58,033 bases of DNA, taken from an uncultured Bacteroidales bacterium (GTDB taxonomy: Bacteria > Bacteroidota > Bacteroidia > Bacteroidales > F082). Below, one piece after another: positions 50,892 through 58,033 of the stretch; position 1 is the stretch's first letter, and each line of letters begins with the position of its first letter. A model generated the notes under the pieces. It did no database searches and was not told the DNA's origin. It was given only the letters and a program-made list of their open reading frames with translations. The translations under genes were made by a program, and so were the position numbers. The stretch lies in contig CALAZZ010000258.1 of NCBI GenBank assembly GCA_937926515.1, forward strand, positions 1-58,033, read 5' to 3'.

Positions 50892-52535
50892 ATGAAAGCC
50901 AAAATTCTGAATGCAAATATCGCAAGCCTTTTTTTGATCTTATCGATCGTGCTCTTGTTTGCAAGTTGTTCCAGCGACTATCTTGATGATGAAGAGTTTA
51001 AAATATTTCGATACAATGAATCGGCTGGAATATCCACGCTTGATCCCGCTTTTGCAAAAGACTTGCCTCATATCTGGGCATGTAACCAGTTATTCAATGG
51101 ATTGGTTACACTCGATGACCAGTTGAAAGTCATACCAGCTATTGCAAAGGACTGGACGATTGACAGCACAGGTACCATTTATACATTTTTTTTACGCGAT
51201 GATGTATTTTTTCACCGGAGTGATGCATTTGAAGAGGGTACCAGAACCGTTGTGGCAGCTGATTTTTTATATAGTTTCAACCGGATACTCAGCCCCGGGT
51301 TGTCATCTCCTGGTACATGGATTTTTAACCAGGTTGCACAGCACCAGGGTCAATATGGATTTAAGGCACTAAATGACACCACTTTTCAGATTGAACTTTC
51401 ATCGCCTTTTCCTGCCTTTCTCGGGGTGCTTGCCATGACTTATGCCTCAGTGATTCCAAAGGAGGCAATAGAATATTACGGTCCCGATTTTCGAAACCAC
51501 CCTATTGGAACAGGCCCCTTCCATTTTCAGTACTGGAAGGAAGGGGTGAAGTTGGTTTTCAGGAGAAATGATAATTATTTTGAGACCGACAATGGCAATA
51601 GGCTGCCCTATCTTGATGCTGTTTCCATCAGTTTTCTTATAGACCGGCAAACCGCTTTCATGGAGTTTATCAAGGAAAGCCTTGATTTCATGTCGGGTAT
51701 TGATTCGAGATATAAGGATGAGCTGCTAACACGCGATGGCCAGCTCAGACAAAAATATGCTGATAAAATTTCACTGATACGTCAGCCTTATCTGAATACA
51801 GAATATATTGGCATTTTTATTAATAGTAAGAAGTCAGATTCATCGGCCAATCCGCTTCACCACAAAAAGCTCAGACAGGCCATTAATTATGCTATTGATA
51901 GAGACCGCATGCTTCGATTTTTGCGCAATGGTATAGGGAAACCTGGATTATCGGGTATGATACCATATGGTATGCCCGGGTATGACACATCGGCAATTAT
52001 AGGATACCATTATAATCCACAAAAAGCCAGGTTATTATTAGCTGAAGTTGGGATCAAAAGGCCACAAATTACGGTTACTACTACAGCAGATTATGTTGAT
52101 ATTATTAAGTTTGTTCAATCGCAATTGAATGAGGTTGGATTTGATGCCCGTGTTGAGGTAAGTCCTGCTGCAACCATGCGTGAAATGCGTGCACAGGGAC
52201 GCCTGCCAATGTTTAGGGCATCGTGGGTTGCTGATTATCCTGACGCAGAAAACTACCTTTCACTTTTTTATGGCCCCAATTTATCACCTGCAGGACCAAA
52301 TTATACACACTTCAGCCATAATACTTTTGACAGTTTGTATCTCAGTGCAATGTCAGAAACAGATGATCAAAAGCGTTTCAGTCTGTATCATCAAATGGAT
52401 CGCATGGTGATGGAAGAATCACCGGTGGTGGTACTTTATTATGACGAGGTTTTAAGGTTTGTAAATAAAAGGATAAACGGACTTGGTGGTAATCCTGTGA
52501 ACATGCTTGATCTTAAAAGGGTTAGAATAGATTAA
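50892..52535 (+). CDS. Peptide-type (family 5) ABC transporter substrate-binding lipoprotein
   Basis: The 547-residue lipoprotein has a signal with lipobox FASC near residue 26 and the SBP_bac_5 fold: STLDPAFAKDLPHIWACNQLFNGLVTLD, FFLRDDVFFH, DFLYSFNRILSP, NHPIGTGPFHFQYWKEG and KKLRQAINYAIDRDRML. Relatives bind oligopeptides, nickel or other solutes. No permease or ATPase gene is beside it. It is thus an orphan binding protein that must share a transporter or act otherwise. It is separated from the upstream gene by about 100 bases. Confidence 0.92.
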   Translation: MKAKILNANIASLFLILSIVLLFASCSSDYLDDEEFKIFRYNESAGISTLDPAFAKDLPHIWACNQLFNGLVTLDDQLKVIPAIAKDWTIDSTGTIYTFFLRDDVFFHRSDAFEEGTRTVVAADFLYSFNRILSPGLSSPGTWIFNQVAQHQGQYGFKALNDTTFQIELSSPFPAFLGVLAMTYASVIPKEAIEYYGPDFRNHPIGTGPFHFQYWKEGVKLVFRRNDNYFETDNGNRLPYLDAVSISFLIDRQTAFMEFIKESLDFMSGIDSRYKDELLTRDGQLRQKYADKISLIRQPYLNTEYIGIFINSKKSDSSANPLHHKKLRQAINYAIDRDRMLRFLRNGIGKPGLSGMIPYGMPGYDTSAIIGYHYNPQKARLLLAEVGIKRPQITVTTTADYVDIIKFVQSQLNEVGFDARVEVSPAATMREMRAQGRLPMFRASWVADYPDAENYLSLFYGPNLSPAGPNYTHFSHNTFDSLYLSAMSETDDQKRFSLYHQMDRMVMEESPVVVLYYDEVLRFVNKRINGLGGNPVNMLDLKRVRID

Positions 52536-52626
52536 AGTATGAAAATCGGTGTGAAATAGTATTTGAACCGGGTACATTGTTTGTGCAGCTTACCATTAAA
52601 TCAAGCATGCAAGGCAAGAATCTCAC

Positions 52627-52634
52627 TACCTTTG
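52627..52634 (+). promoter_or_regulatory. -7 box of the glycosyltransferase gene
   Basis: TACCTTTG matches TAnnTTTG; predicted transcription start near 52641, about 20 bases before ATG 52662. It rules out the upstream in-frame TTG at 52563. Confidence 0.6.
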
Positions 52635-52661
52635 CATGCTGTCAAAAAGGAAGGAAGACCT

Positions 52662-53939
52662 ATGTTTAGAATAGTATGTTTCGGGCCGGGGCCTCAGTTC
52701 AAAGGTGGCATTGCTAATTATAATACTTCATTGGCTAAAGCTTTTGACAGGTTACCTGATACCGAAGTTCATATTGTGTCATGGATCCAACAATACCCTG
52801 CGATAATCCCACGTGATTTCATCGATCGGAAAAGCAGAAAGGATCAATTGCAAGGCACTGATATCAAAGTTCACTACGTTACCAACTATAACAATATTCT
52901 GAGTTGGCAGAAAACAGTAAAACTAATCAGGTCTATAGAGCCCAACCTGGTAATCTTTCAATGGGCAATTGCTATTCAGGGCCTACCAATGGGATACATT
53001 GCCAAAAGATTATCTAAGCATCCAAACATTAAGGTGGTATTCGACCTTCACTTTGTCATTCAGAAAGAAGGTAGCAGGCTCGACAATAGTTTCACCAGGA
53101 TGGGAATTAAGCATGCAGATGCTTATGTGGTGCATGCAAACCAGACCGCCACCGAACTGCATCAACTTTTTCCTGACAGACTCTTTCATGTGATAGAAAA
53201 AGATGTGGCCACTAGAGAAAATGTGATAAATATCCTGAAGTTATACCATCCGGTATATGACATGTTCAGCCCTGATCCAGCATTTGATGTGGAAGCTGTT
53301 AAGAAAGAAATGGGCTTAAAAAAGCATGTTTTCCTGTTTTTTGGTTTCATTCGCAAATACAAAGGACTGCATAATGCCATAGCTGCTTTTGCCAAAGTGG
53401 CAAAAACCCGTAATGACGTGAGTTTACTTATCGTTGGCGAATCCTTTTGGAACACCTTAGACCAAACCAAGTTTGTTACCAGGATAAAAAACAATCTCTT
53501 TGGAGTTGCCAAAAGCATATTTTTGCGCAGGCAGGATGATGAACGCAATTATAACCCTTTGGCACTTATCGAAACACATCAGATTCAGGATGCGGTTTAT
53601 GTTATGAATGACTTTGTCCCCAACGAAGAAGTACATAAATATTTCCAGGTCAGCGACAATCTTTTGTTGTTCTATTTGCATGCAACCCCTTCAGGAGTGG
53701 AGTCGATTGGATATAATTTTAGTTTACCCATGCTTGCAACAGCAGTTGGGCATTTTCCCGAAACCATAAAAGATGGGTATAACGGCTACCTGGCTAAGCC
53801 CGGAGATATAGAAGATATGGCTTCCGCAATGCAAAAAGCAATTGATCGGCCCATACCCAGGCAACATATCCAACTTACATCCAGGGATATGAGTTGGTCT
53901 AATTATTCAGAAGCAATTATGAAATTGATTATGCGATAG
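52662..53939 (+). CDS. GT4-like glycosyltransferase
   Basis: The 425-residue enzyme has the GT-B fold of family 4. The N-terminal domain begins FRIVCFGPGPQFKGGIANYNTSLA. The C-terminal domain has FFGFIRKYKGLHNAIAAFAKV, LLIVGES and the nucleotide-sugar loop ATPSGVESIGYNFSLPMLATAVGHFPETIKDGYNGYL (in parts), with the two family glutamate positions Glu in SGVES and in FPETI. It probably transfers a hexose in envelope glycan or glycolipid synthesis. A ribosome-binding site AAGGAAG precedes ATG 52662. The sugar and acceptor are unknown. Confidence 0.9.
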   Translation: MFRIVCFGPGPQFKGGIANYNTSLAKAFDRLPDTEVHIVSWIQQYPAIIPRDFIDRKSRKDQLQGTDIKVHYVTNYNNILSWQKTVKLIRSIEPNLVIFQWAIAIQGLPMGYIAKRLSKHPNIKVVFDLHFVIQKEGSRLDNSFTRMGIKHADAYVVHANQTATELHQLFPDRLFHVIEKDVATRENVINILKLYHPVYDMFSPDPAFDVEAVKKEMGLKKHVFLFFGFIRKYKGLHNAIAAFAKVAKTRNDVSLLIVGESFWNTLDQTKFVTRIKNNLFGVAKSIFLRRQDDERNYNPLALIETHQIQDAVYVMNDFVPNEEVHKYFQVSDNLLLFYLHATPSGVESIGYNFSLPMLATAVGHFPETIKDGYNGYLAKPGDIEDMASAMQKAIDRPIPRQHIQLTSRDMSWSNYSEAIMKLIMR

Positions 53940-54001
53940 TGACGGCTATATTTGGCTTTGCTGTTTGTTTCTGAAAATAGCTTCAGGCAGTTCGTTGGGA
54001 A

Positions 54002-54358
54002 TTACCTGAAATCGTCCTCAAAATCATCAAATGCTTCAAGGTCGTCATCATCAAAACCAAGATCCTCATCCTCCCAGTCAAAATTATCAGCATCGATTTC
54101 TTCTTCAAATTCATCGACCTCCTCAGCATCTTCATAAAATGAGTCCAAAATGTCATCATCCTGATCGTCATCAAGCGAAAGATTCACTTTGTTGCTAATC
54201 GATTTCAGCTCTTTGAGAACCGAGGGTGACACATAAAACTCATCAATATTGTTAAGACAAAAATCAATATACTTCGGATCTTTCTCGAAAACTTCCTTTA
54301 TGGTCTTTCCCTCATATTTACCAAAAGTAAATTCTGTATCTATATCGTAGAACTTCAT
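54002..54358 (-). CDS. ExoX-C-like domain protein with strongly acidic tail
   Basis: The 118-residue protein has two parts. Residues 1-50 match the small ExoX C-terminal-like module (FTFGKYEGKTIKEVFEKDPKYIDFCLNN), which recurs in several nuclease-associated and unknown proteins. Residues 58-118 are almost wholly Asp, Glu and Phe (DDDQDDDILDSFYEDAEEVDE and onward), a flexible acidic tail. The acidic end may mimic DNA or bind basic proteins; this is inference. It has its own promoter on the minus strand. Confidence 0.75.
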   Translation of the reverse strand: MKFYDIDTEFTFGKYEGKTIKEVFEKDPKYIDFCLNNIDEFYVSPSVLKELKSISNKVNLSLDDDQDDDILDSFYEDAEEVDEFEEEIDADNFDWEDEDLGFDDDDLEAFDDFEDDFR

Positions 54359-54396
54359 TGCTACTGATTTTTGGGTTATTTAATTCTGCGGTAAAA

Positions 54397-54425
54397 CAAA
54401 AATACAAACTCCTTTTGATCAACAA
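54397..54425 (-). promoter_or_regulatory. Promoter of the acidic-protein gene
   Basis: On the minus strand TTG (54425-54423), 18 bases, then TATTTTTG (54404-54397), about 40 bases before the ATG. Confidence 0.5.
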
Positions 54426-54723
54426 TATTATTTTGTAAAAAATGACAGGCCAAAATAATAAATATGGCTATACGCTGAAAAAGTTTAGCCTGGAAACTTG
54501 TCAGCTTGTGATTTACATCGGGATTAATTGTCAGGATTCTCTGGTTCAATACGCAAAAGATGGATATTTCAAGTCTTGAATTTCAATTTACAAGAAAAAT
54601 CTTCTGGATCATATGTCACATTAAAATTAACTGTCAAATGATCAAGTGAACCAAGAATAGTTATTGTATTCAGGTATGGTTTATCATAACCCGGAATAAA
54701 ATCATCATAGGTGAATCGTTTTT

Positions 54724-54757
54724 TTTGTAGAAAAAGAAATCTTATTCCTTATTTTCG
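54724..54757 (+). promoter_or_regulatory. Promoter of the first ClC gene
   Basis: TTTG at 54724-54727, 22 bases, then TATTTTCG (one-base variant of TAnnTTTG). The predicted start near 54764 leaves almost no leader before ATG 54768. Confidence 0.45.
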
Positions 54758-54767
54758 CTAAAGGAAT

Positions 54768-56564
54768 ATGCCAGAAAAGGACAAATCAACAATGTTTACA
54801 CGTTTTATATCCTGGCGGGTACGTCATGTCTCCGACAAGGTATTCATGATTGCTTTGAGCGTTGTGATTGGCGTATGTGCAGGGTTTGCTGCTTATATAC
54901 TTAAGATCAGTGTGTTTCTTGTTAAGCAACTGGTAACAGGTAGGTTTAGTTTTGATGAGCTAAATTTTTTAGTGCTATTTGTGCCGGTATTGGGAATCTT
55001 ACTCACGGTGCTTTTTCTGAGGTATGTTATTCGTGATGAAACAAGGCACGGAATACCAACAATACTTTACACCATTGCCCGTCTCGAAGGACGGATGAAG
55101 CCTCATAAATCGTTTTCCAGCATAATAGGTGGGTCACTTACAACAGGTTTTGGAGGTTCAGCAGGGCTGGAGTCACCTATTATTTCAACCGGTGCTTCGT
55201 TAGGATCGGGTATTGCTGAAAAATTCCGTCTGGATTTTAAGTTCAAGACATTGTTGATCGGTTGTGGTTCGGCCGGGGCTATGGCCTCCATATTTACCAC
55301 ACCTATAGCTGCCGTAGTGTTTAGTCTTGAGGTGCTTATGCTTGATCTTACACTTGCATCAATTATACCACTGCTGATAGCCTCTGTAACCGGGGCAATC
55401 ACCACTAAAATATTGCTTGCCGAACAACTACTTGTAAACTTTAAAGTCACAGAGCCATTTCTGCTAACGGACATTTTTTATTTCATTATTCTTGGTTTTA
55501 TCTGTGGGTTCATTTCATTATATTTTACGCGCATGCACAAATACGTTCACCGTAAGGTTGAAGGTATTTCGAGTACCTACATGAGAATTTTAATTGGAGG
55601 TGGTATTCTTAGTTTGCTGATTTTTATTTTTCCGCCACTTTACGGTGAAGGTTATGATATGATTCGCCAAATCATGGCCGGACAGGCTGAAAACATGCTT
55701 GACTATAGCTTTCTCGTATATTTTAAAGACAGTATATGGGTGTTTCTTGGTTTCATTATCCTGCTAATAATCTTCAAAGTTATTGCAACAGCTCTGACCA
55801 CCTCCTCAGGTGGCATAGGTGGAATATTTGGACCTGCGGCTGTTACTGGAGGATTGTTGGGTTTTTCGTTTGCACGATTTATCAATGACCTTGCTATTTT
55901 AAAGCCGCTTCACGAAAGTAACTTCACACTTGTTGGTATGGCAGCCGTATTGGGAGGTGTTTTGCATGCACCCCTAACAGCAATTTTTCTTGTTGCAGAA
56001 ATGTCGAATGGTTATGAGCTTATTGTTCCATTGATGCTGGCAACTTCCTTGGCTTACCTCACCGTTAAGGCTTTTGAACCCCATTCGTTATTCACTTTTG
56101 ACCTGGCCAGCAAAGGCGACCTGTTAACGCATCACAAAGATAGAGCAGTTTTAAGCACGCTTAATATCAATAATTTAATAGAGAAAGATGTGCTGTCAAT
56201 TAATATAGATGCCAAGTTGTGTGACCTGATCAAATTGGTGGAGCGTTCGTCAAGAAACCTGTTTGCTGTTGTGGATGATGATGATTTACTAATAGGAATA
56301 ATTACCCTTGACAACATAAGAAAAGACATGTTCAATAATGAAAACCATAATAAACCAATCTCCAAATATATGATCCATTTGATGGATGATGAAAAAGCCT
56401 TTTTAAATGAATCTGCCAAAACTGTAGTTGAGAAATTTAACCGTACAGGAAACTATAATATGGTGGTAGTGGACCGGGGAAAGTTTGTTGGCTGCCTTTC
56501 GCGTGCCAATATTTTCAATGCTTACCGCAAGCAACTGCTCGATTTTACCGTTGATGATGAATAA
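54768..56564 (+). CDS. ClC-family chloride channel/transporter with CBS domains
   Basis: The 598-residue inner-membrane protein has the ClC helices and selectivity motifs RHGIPTILY, GSAGLESPIISTGASLG (gating Glu kept) and GIGGIFGPAAVTGG. Two CBS domains (about residues 455-590) probably bind adenine nucleotides. At the position of the internal proton glutamate of E. coli ClC the sequence reads FSLEVLM, so Val replaces Glu, as in eukaryotic ClC channels. The pore Tyr region reads SLFTFDL (Phe). A second ClC gene follows 99 bases later. Confidence 0.93.
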   Translation: MPEKDKSTMFTRFISWRVRHVSDKVFMIALSVVIGVCAGFAAYILKISVFLVKQLVTGRFSFDELNFLVLFVPVLGILLTVLFLRYVIRDETRHGIPTILYTIARLEGRMKPHKSFSSIIGGSLTTGFGGSAGLESPIISTGASLGSGIAEKFRLDFKFKTLLIGCGSAGAMASIFTTPIAAVVFSLEVLMLDLTLASIIPLLIASVTGAITTKILLAEQLLVNFKVTEPFLLTDIFYFIILGFICGFISLYFTRMHKYVHRKVEGISSTYMRILIGGGILSLLIFIFPPLYGEGYDMIRQIMAGQAENMLDYSFLVYFKDSIWVFLGFIILLIIFKVIATALTTSSGGIGGIFGPAAVTGGLLGFSFARFINDLAILKPLHESNFTLVGMAAVLGGVLHAPLTAIFLVAEMSNGYELIVPLMLATSLAYLTVKAFEPHSLFTFDLASKGDLLTHHKDRAVLSTLNINNLIEKDVLSINIDAKLCDLIKLVERSSRNLFAVVDDDDLLIGIITLDNIRKDMFNNENHNKPISKYMIHLMDDEKAFLNESAKTVVEKFNRTGNYNMVVVDRGKFVGCLSRANIFNAYRKQLLDFTVDDE

Positions 56565-56599
56565 GTGCTGAATGCCATCCCCAAAACACATATTTTCCC

Positions 56600-56607
56600 T
56601 AATTTCG
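56600..56607 (+). promoter_or_regulatory. Possible -7 box of the second ClC gene
   Basis: TAATTTCG is a one-base variant of TAnnTTTG, 57 bases before ATG 56664. Confidence 0.3.
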
Positions 56608-56663
56608 TGCCGGTAAAACTCAAAGCAGCTCGAGAGAATCTAATAGATGAAAATAAGCCATTA

Positions 56664-58033
56664 ATGGAACAGCAAAAAAAGTCATTACTTGAAAGGTTCA
56701 TTTTGTGGCGTATAAACAAGATACCTGACAGGCAATATATTTTAGTGCTTGCAGTAGTTGTTGGCTTCCTGGGGGGTATTGCTGCTGTAATTCTTAAGAA
56801 AAGTACTCATTTAATTACCCACCTGCTTACAAGTGGCTTTGCAAGCCAGTATGAGAACTATTTTTATTTTTTATATCCGGCTATGGGGATATTAATCGTA
56901 ATCCTGTTTGTCCGTTTTATAATACGGGAGGACTTAGGCCATGGTATCCCTGGTGTATTATTTGCCATTTCCCGCAAAAATGGCATCATAAAAAAGCATA
57001 ATTCGTTTTCAGCAATAATCACCAGCGCTTTCACCGTAGGTTTTGGAGGATCTGTTGGACTTGAGGGACCAACAGTATCTACAGGAGCAGCAATTGGTTC
57101 AAACCTGGGTCAGCTGTTGCGCCTTAACTTTAAGCAAATCATTTTAATGATCAGCCTGGCCAGTGCTGCAGCAATGGCTGCTATTTTTCAATCTCCTATC
57201 GCGGCTATAGTATTTGCCATCGAGGTAATCATGATCGATCTTACTATGGCAGCATTACTTCCATTGCTAATTGCATCATTAACAGCTGTTTTCACTTCAT
57301 ACTTTATGATGGGACAAGCTGTGATGTATCCTGTGGCCCTTCATGAGCCATTTGTGATCTCAAACACACCCTATTACCTGGCTCTGGCTGTTCTGGCAGG
57401 TTTGCTTTCAGTGTATTTTACAAAAGTTTACATTGCGACCGAAGGGGTCTTCAAAAAGATAGGTGCATCATGGAAGCGGTTTCTGACAGGAAGTGCCATA
57501 TTAGGCTTACTTATATTTTTGTTTCCGTCACTTTACGGTGAAGGCTACGAGGTTGTAAACCGCAGTTTAAGTGGTGATTACAGTGATCTTTTTAACAATA
57601 GTATTTTTTATCCGTTCAAAGATATCAGCTGGGTGATTTTTATTTTATTCATAGCTGTGATCTTAATTAAAGCATTCGCAGCCTCGGTAACTTTTGGAGC
57701 CGGTGGAGTAGGGGGTATATTTGCTCCAGCCTTATTCATGGGAGCTTTTTTAGGATTGTTTTTTGCAGTTTTTATTAATCATTATGGACTTGGTGATATC
57801 AGCCCTCCCAAGTTTGCCATGGTGGGCATGGCCGGGATGATAGCAGGTATCTTGCATGCACCTCTCACCGGAATTTTTCTTATTGCAGAAATAACGCAGG
57901 GGTATGAGCTGTTTGTTCCCCTTATGATGGTATCAACAATTTCATTTGCAACAACAAAGGTGTTTATAACCAATTCAGTTTATACACATCAGCTTGCCCA
58001 GCGTGGAGAATTGCTTACGCATCACAAAGACCG
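56664..58033 (+). CDS. Second ClC-family chloride channel/transporter, cut by the window end
   Basis: The frame is open from ATG 56664 (MEQQKKSLLERFILWRINKI) to the last base, giving 456 residues without the C-terminal end. It is a paralogue of the ClC protein just upstream: GHGIPGVLF, GSVGLEGPTVSTGAAIG (gating Glu present), FAIEVIM (Val at the proton-glutamate site), GVGGIFAPALFMGAF and SVYTHQL (pore Tyr kept). Both share the stretch ELLTHHKDR or DLLTHHKDR right after the last helix, so CBS domains very likely follow outside the window. A GTG at 56607 in the same frame is a less likely start. Confidence 0.92.
   Translation, partial: MEQQKKSLLERFILWRINKIPDRQYILVLAVVVGFLGGIAAVILKKSTHLITHLLTSGFASQYENYFYFLYPAMGILIVILFVRFIIREDLGHGIPGVLFAISRKNGIIKKHNSFSAIITSAFTVGFGGSVGLEGPTVSTGAAIGSNLGQLLRLNFKQIILMISLASAAAMAAIFQSPIAAIVFAIEVIMIDLTMAALLPLLIASLTAVFTSYFMMGQAVMYPVALHEPFVISNTPYYLALAVLAGLLSVYFTKVYIATEGVFKKIGASWKRFLTGSAILGLLIFLFPSLYGEGYEVVNRSLSGDYSDLFNNSIFYPFKDISWVIFILFIAVILIKAFAASVTFGAGGVGGIFAPALFMGAFLGLFFAVFINHYGLGDISPPKFAMVGMAGMIAGILHAPLTGIFLIAEITQGYELFVPLMMVSTISFATTKVFITNSVYTHQLAQRGELLTHHKD

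Larger units (their letters stand above)
54359..54767. other. Intergenic gap, two promoters, no convincing gene
   Basis: The 409 bases hold the divergent promoters of the acidic-protein gene and the first ClC gene. A 45-codon frame (54442-54579) starts with ATG but has no recognisable feature or ribosome-binding site. The rest shows nothing I can support. Confidence 0.5.

Noticed and set aside
52563..52661. N-terminal extension of the glycosyltransferase from a TTG
   Set aside because: A TACCTTTG promoter box lies inside the extension at 52627-52634, and ATG 52662 has a ribosome-binding site.
53952..54137. Serine-rich 61-codon frame on the + strand
   Set aside because: It is the antisense of the acidic Asp/Glu tail encoded at 54002-54358; GAT and GAA codons read as Ser-rich on the other strand.
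54442..54579. 45-codon frame in the gap before the first ClC gene
   Set aside because: It begins with ATG after an AT-rich stretch but lacks a well-formed -7 box, ribosome-binding site or any known motif.
1..58033. Search for tRNA, rRNA, insertion sequences, prophage genes and CRISPR arrays
   Set aside because: No cloverleaf-like segment, transposase, phage structural gene or spaced direct-repeat array was recognised on either strand by eye.

Overview
The window reads as chromosomal DNA of a free-living member of the Bacteroidota (class Bacteroidia or a relative). Evidence: many genes are preceded by the phylum's TAnnTTTG -7 promoter box. Lipobox-type lipoproteins are frequent. Lineage-typical families are present: a GldI-type FKBP, a FeoA-FeoB fusion, DUF3078, DUF5063, DUF1015, PF13562-type GlmU-like protein, type B L31 without zinc cysteines, a Bacteroides-style SerA, and MutL with the lineage's altered C-terminal motifs. 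I see no rRNA, tRNA, insertion sequence, prophage or CRISPR array. Coding density is high apart from one AT-rich gap at 19389-20276.

Layout. 1-9603: ProX-type tRNA deacylase, a His-rich beta-propeller lipoprotein, uvrA, an ECF-like sigma factor with a 69-residue partner, nth, bcp, recA and a TPR lipoprotein. 9600-13316: feoAB with a perfect palindrome upstream, a DUF5063 protein and a Gre-like protein. 13372-18279: a sugar-nucleotide operon read leftward (ugd, UDP-glucuronate decarboxylase, rfbD-like, phosphohexomutase). 18414-21187: DUF3078 protein, AT-rich gap with three TTAC-N4-GTAA palindromes, an XRE-type regulator and ndk. 21366-25199: nrnA followed by three FKBP-like proteins with one, two and three domains. 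25231-32425: a six-gene leftward run (small membrane protein, mutL, two rhomboids, an EEP phosphohydrolase, uvrB). 32571-38588: a rightward operon with a GroES-like protein, a FecBCD-type metal-chelate/corrinoid ABC transporter, an exported amidohydrolase and an SDR. 38853-44545: an unknown protein, xerD, a 58-residue winged-helix protein, DUF1015, an S23 four-helix protein, serA and serC. 44776-58033: LuxC-type reductase, L31, GlmU-like protein, lon with a coupled NAD(P)H oxidoreductase, an orphan peptide-binding lipoprotein, a glycosyltransferase, an acidic ExoX-C-like protein and two tandem ClC proteins, the second cut by the window end.

How it fits together. DNA maintenance is heavily represented (uvrA, uvrB, nth, recA, mutL, xerD). 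Envelope and protein folding are served by the FKBP series, rhomboids and lon. Iron or corrinoid uptake is served by feoAB and the ABC operon. I did not find one clearly new multi-gene system. The best candidates for a second look are the graded FKBP series with mostly lost active sites, the AT-rich palindrome region in front of the XRE regulator, the ABC-amidohydrolase-SDR operon, the mutL/rhomboid/uvrB operon, and the ClC pair with a channel-like valine at the internal proton-glutamate position.
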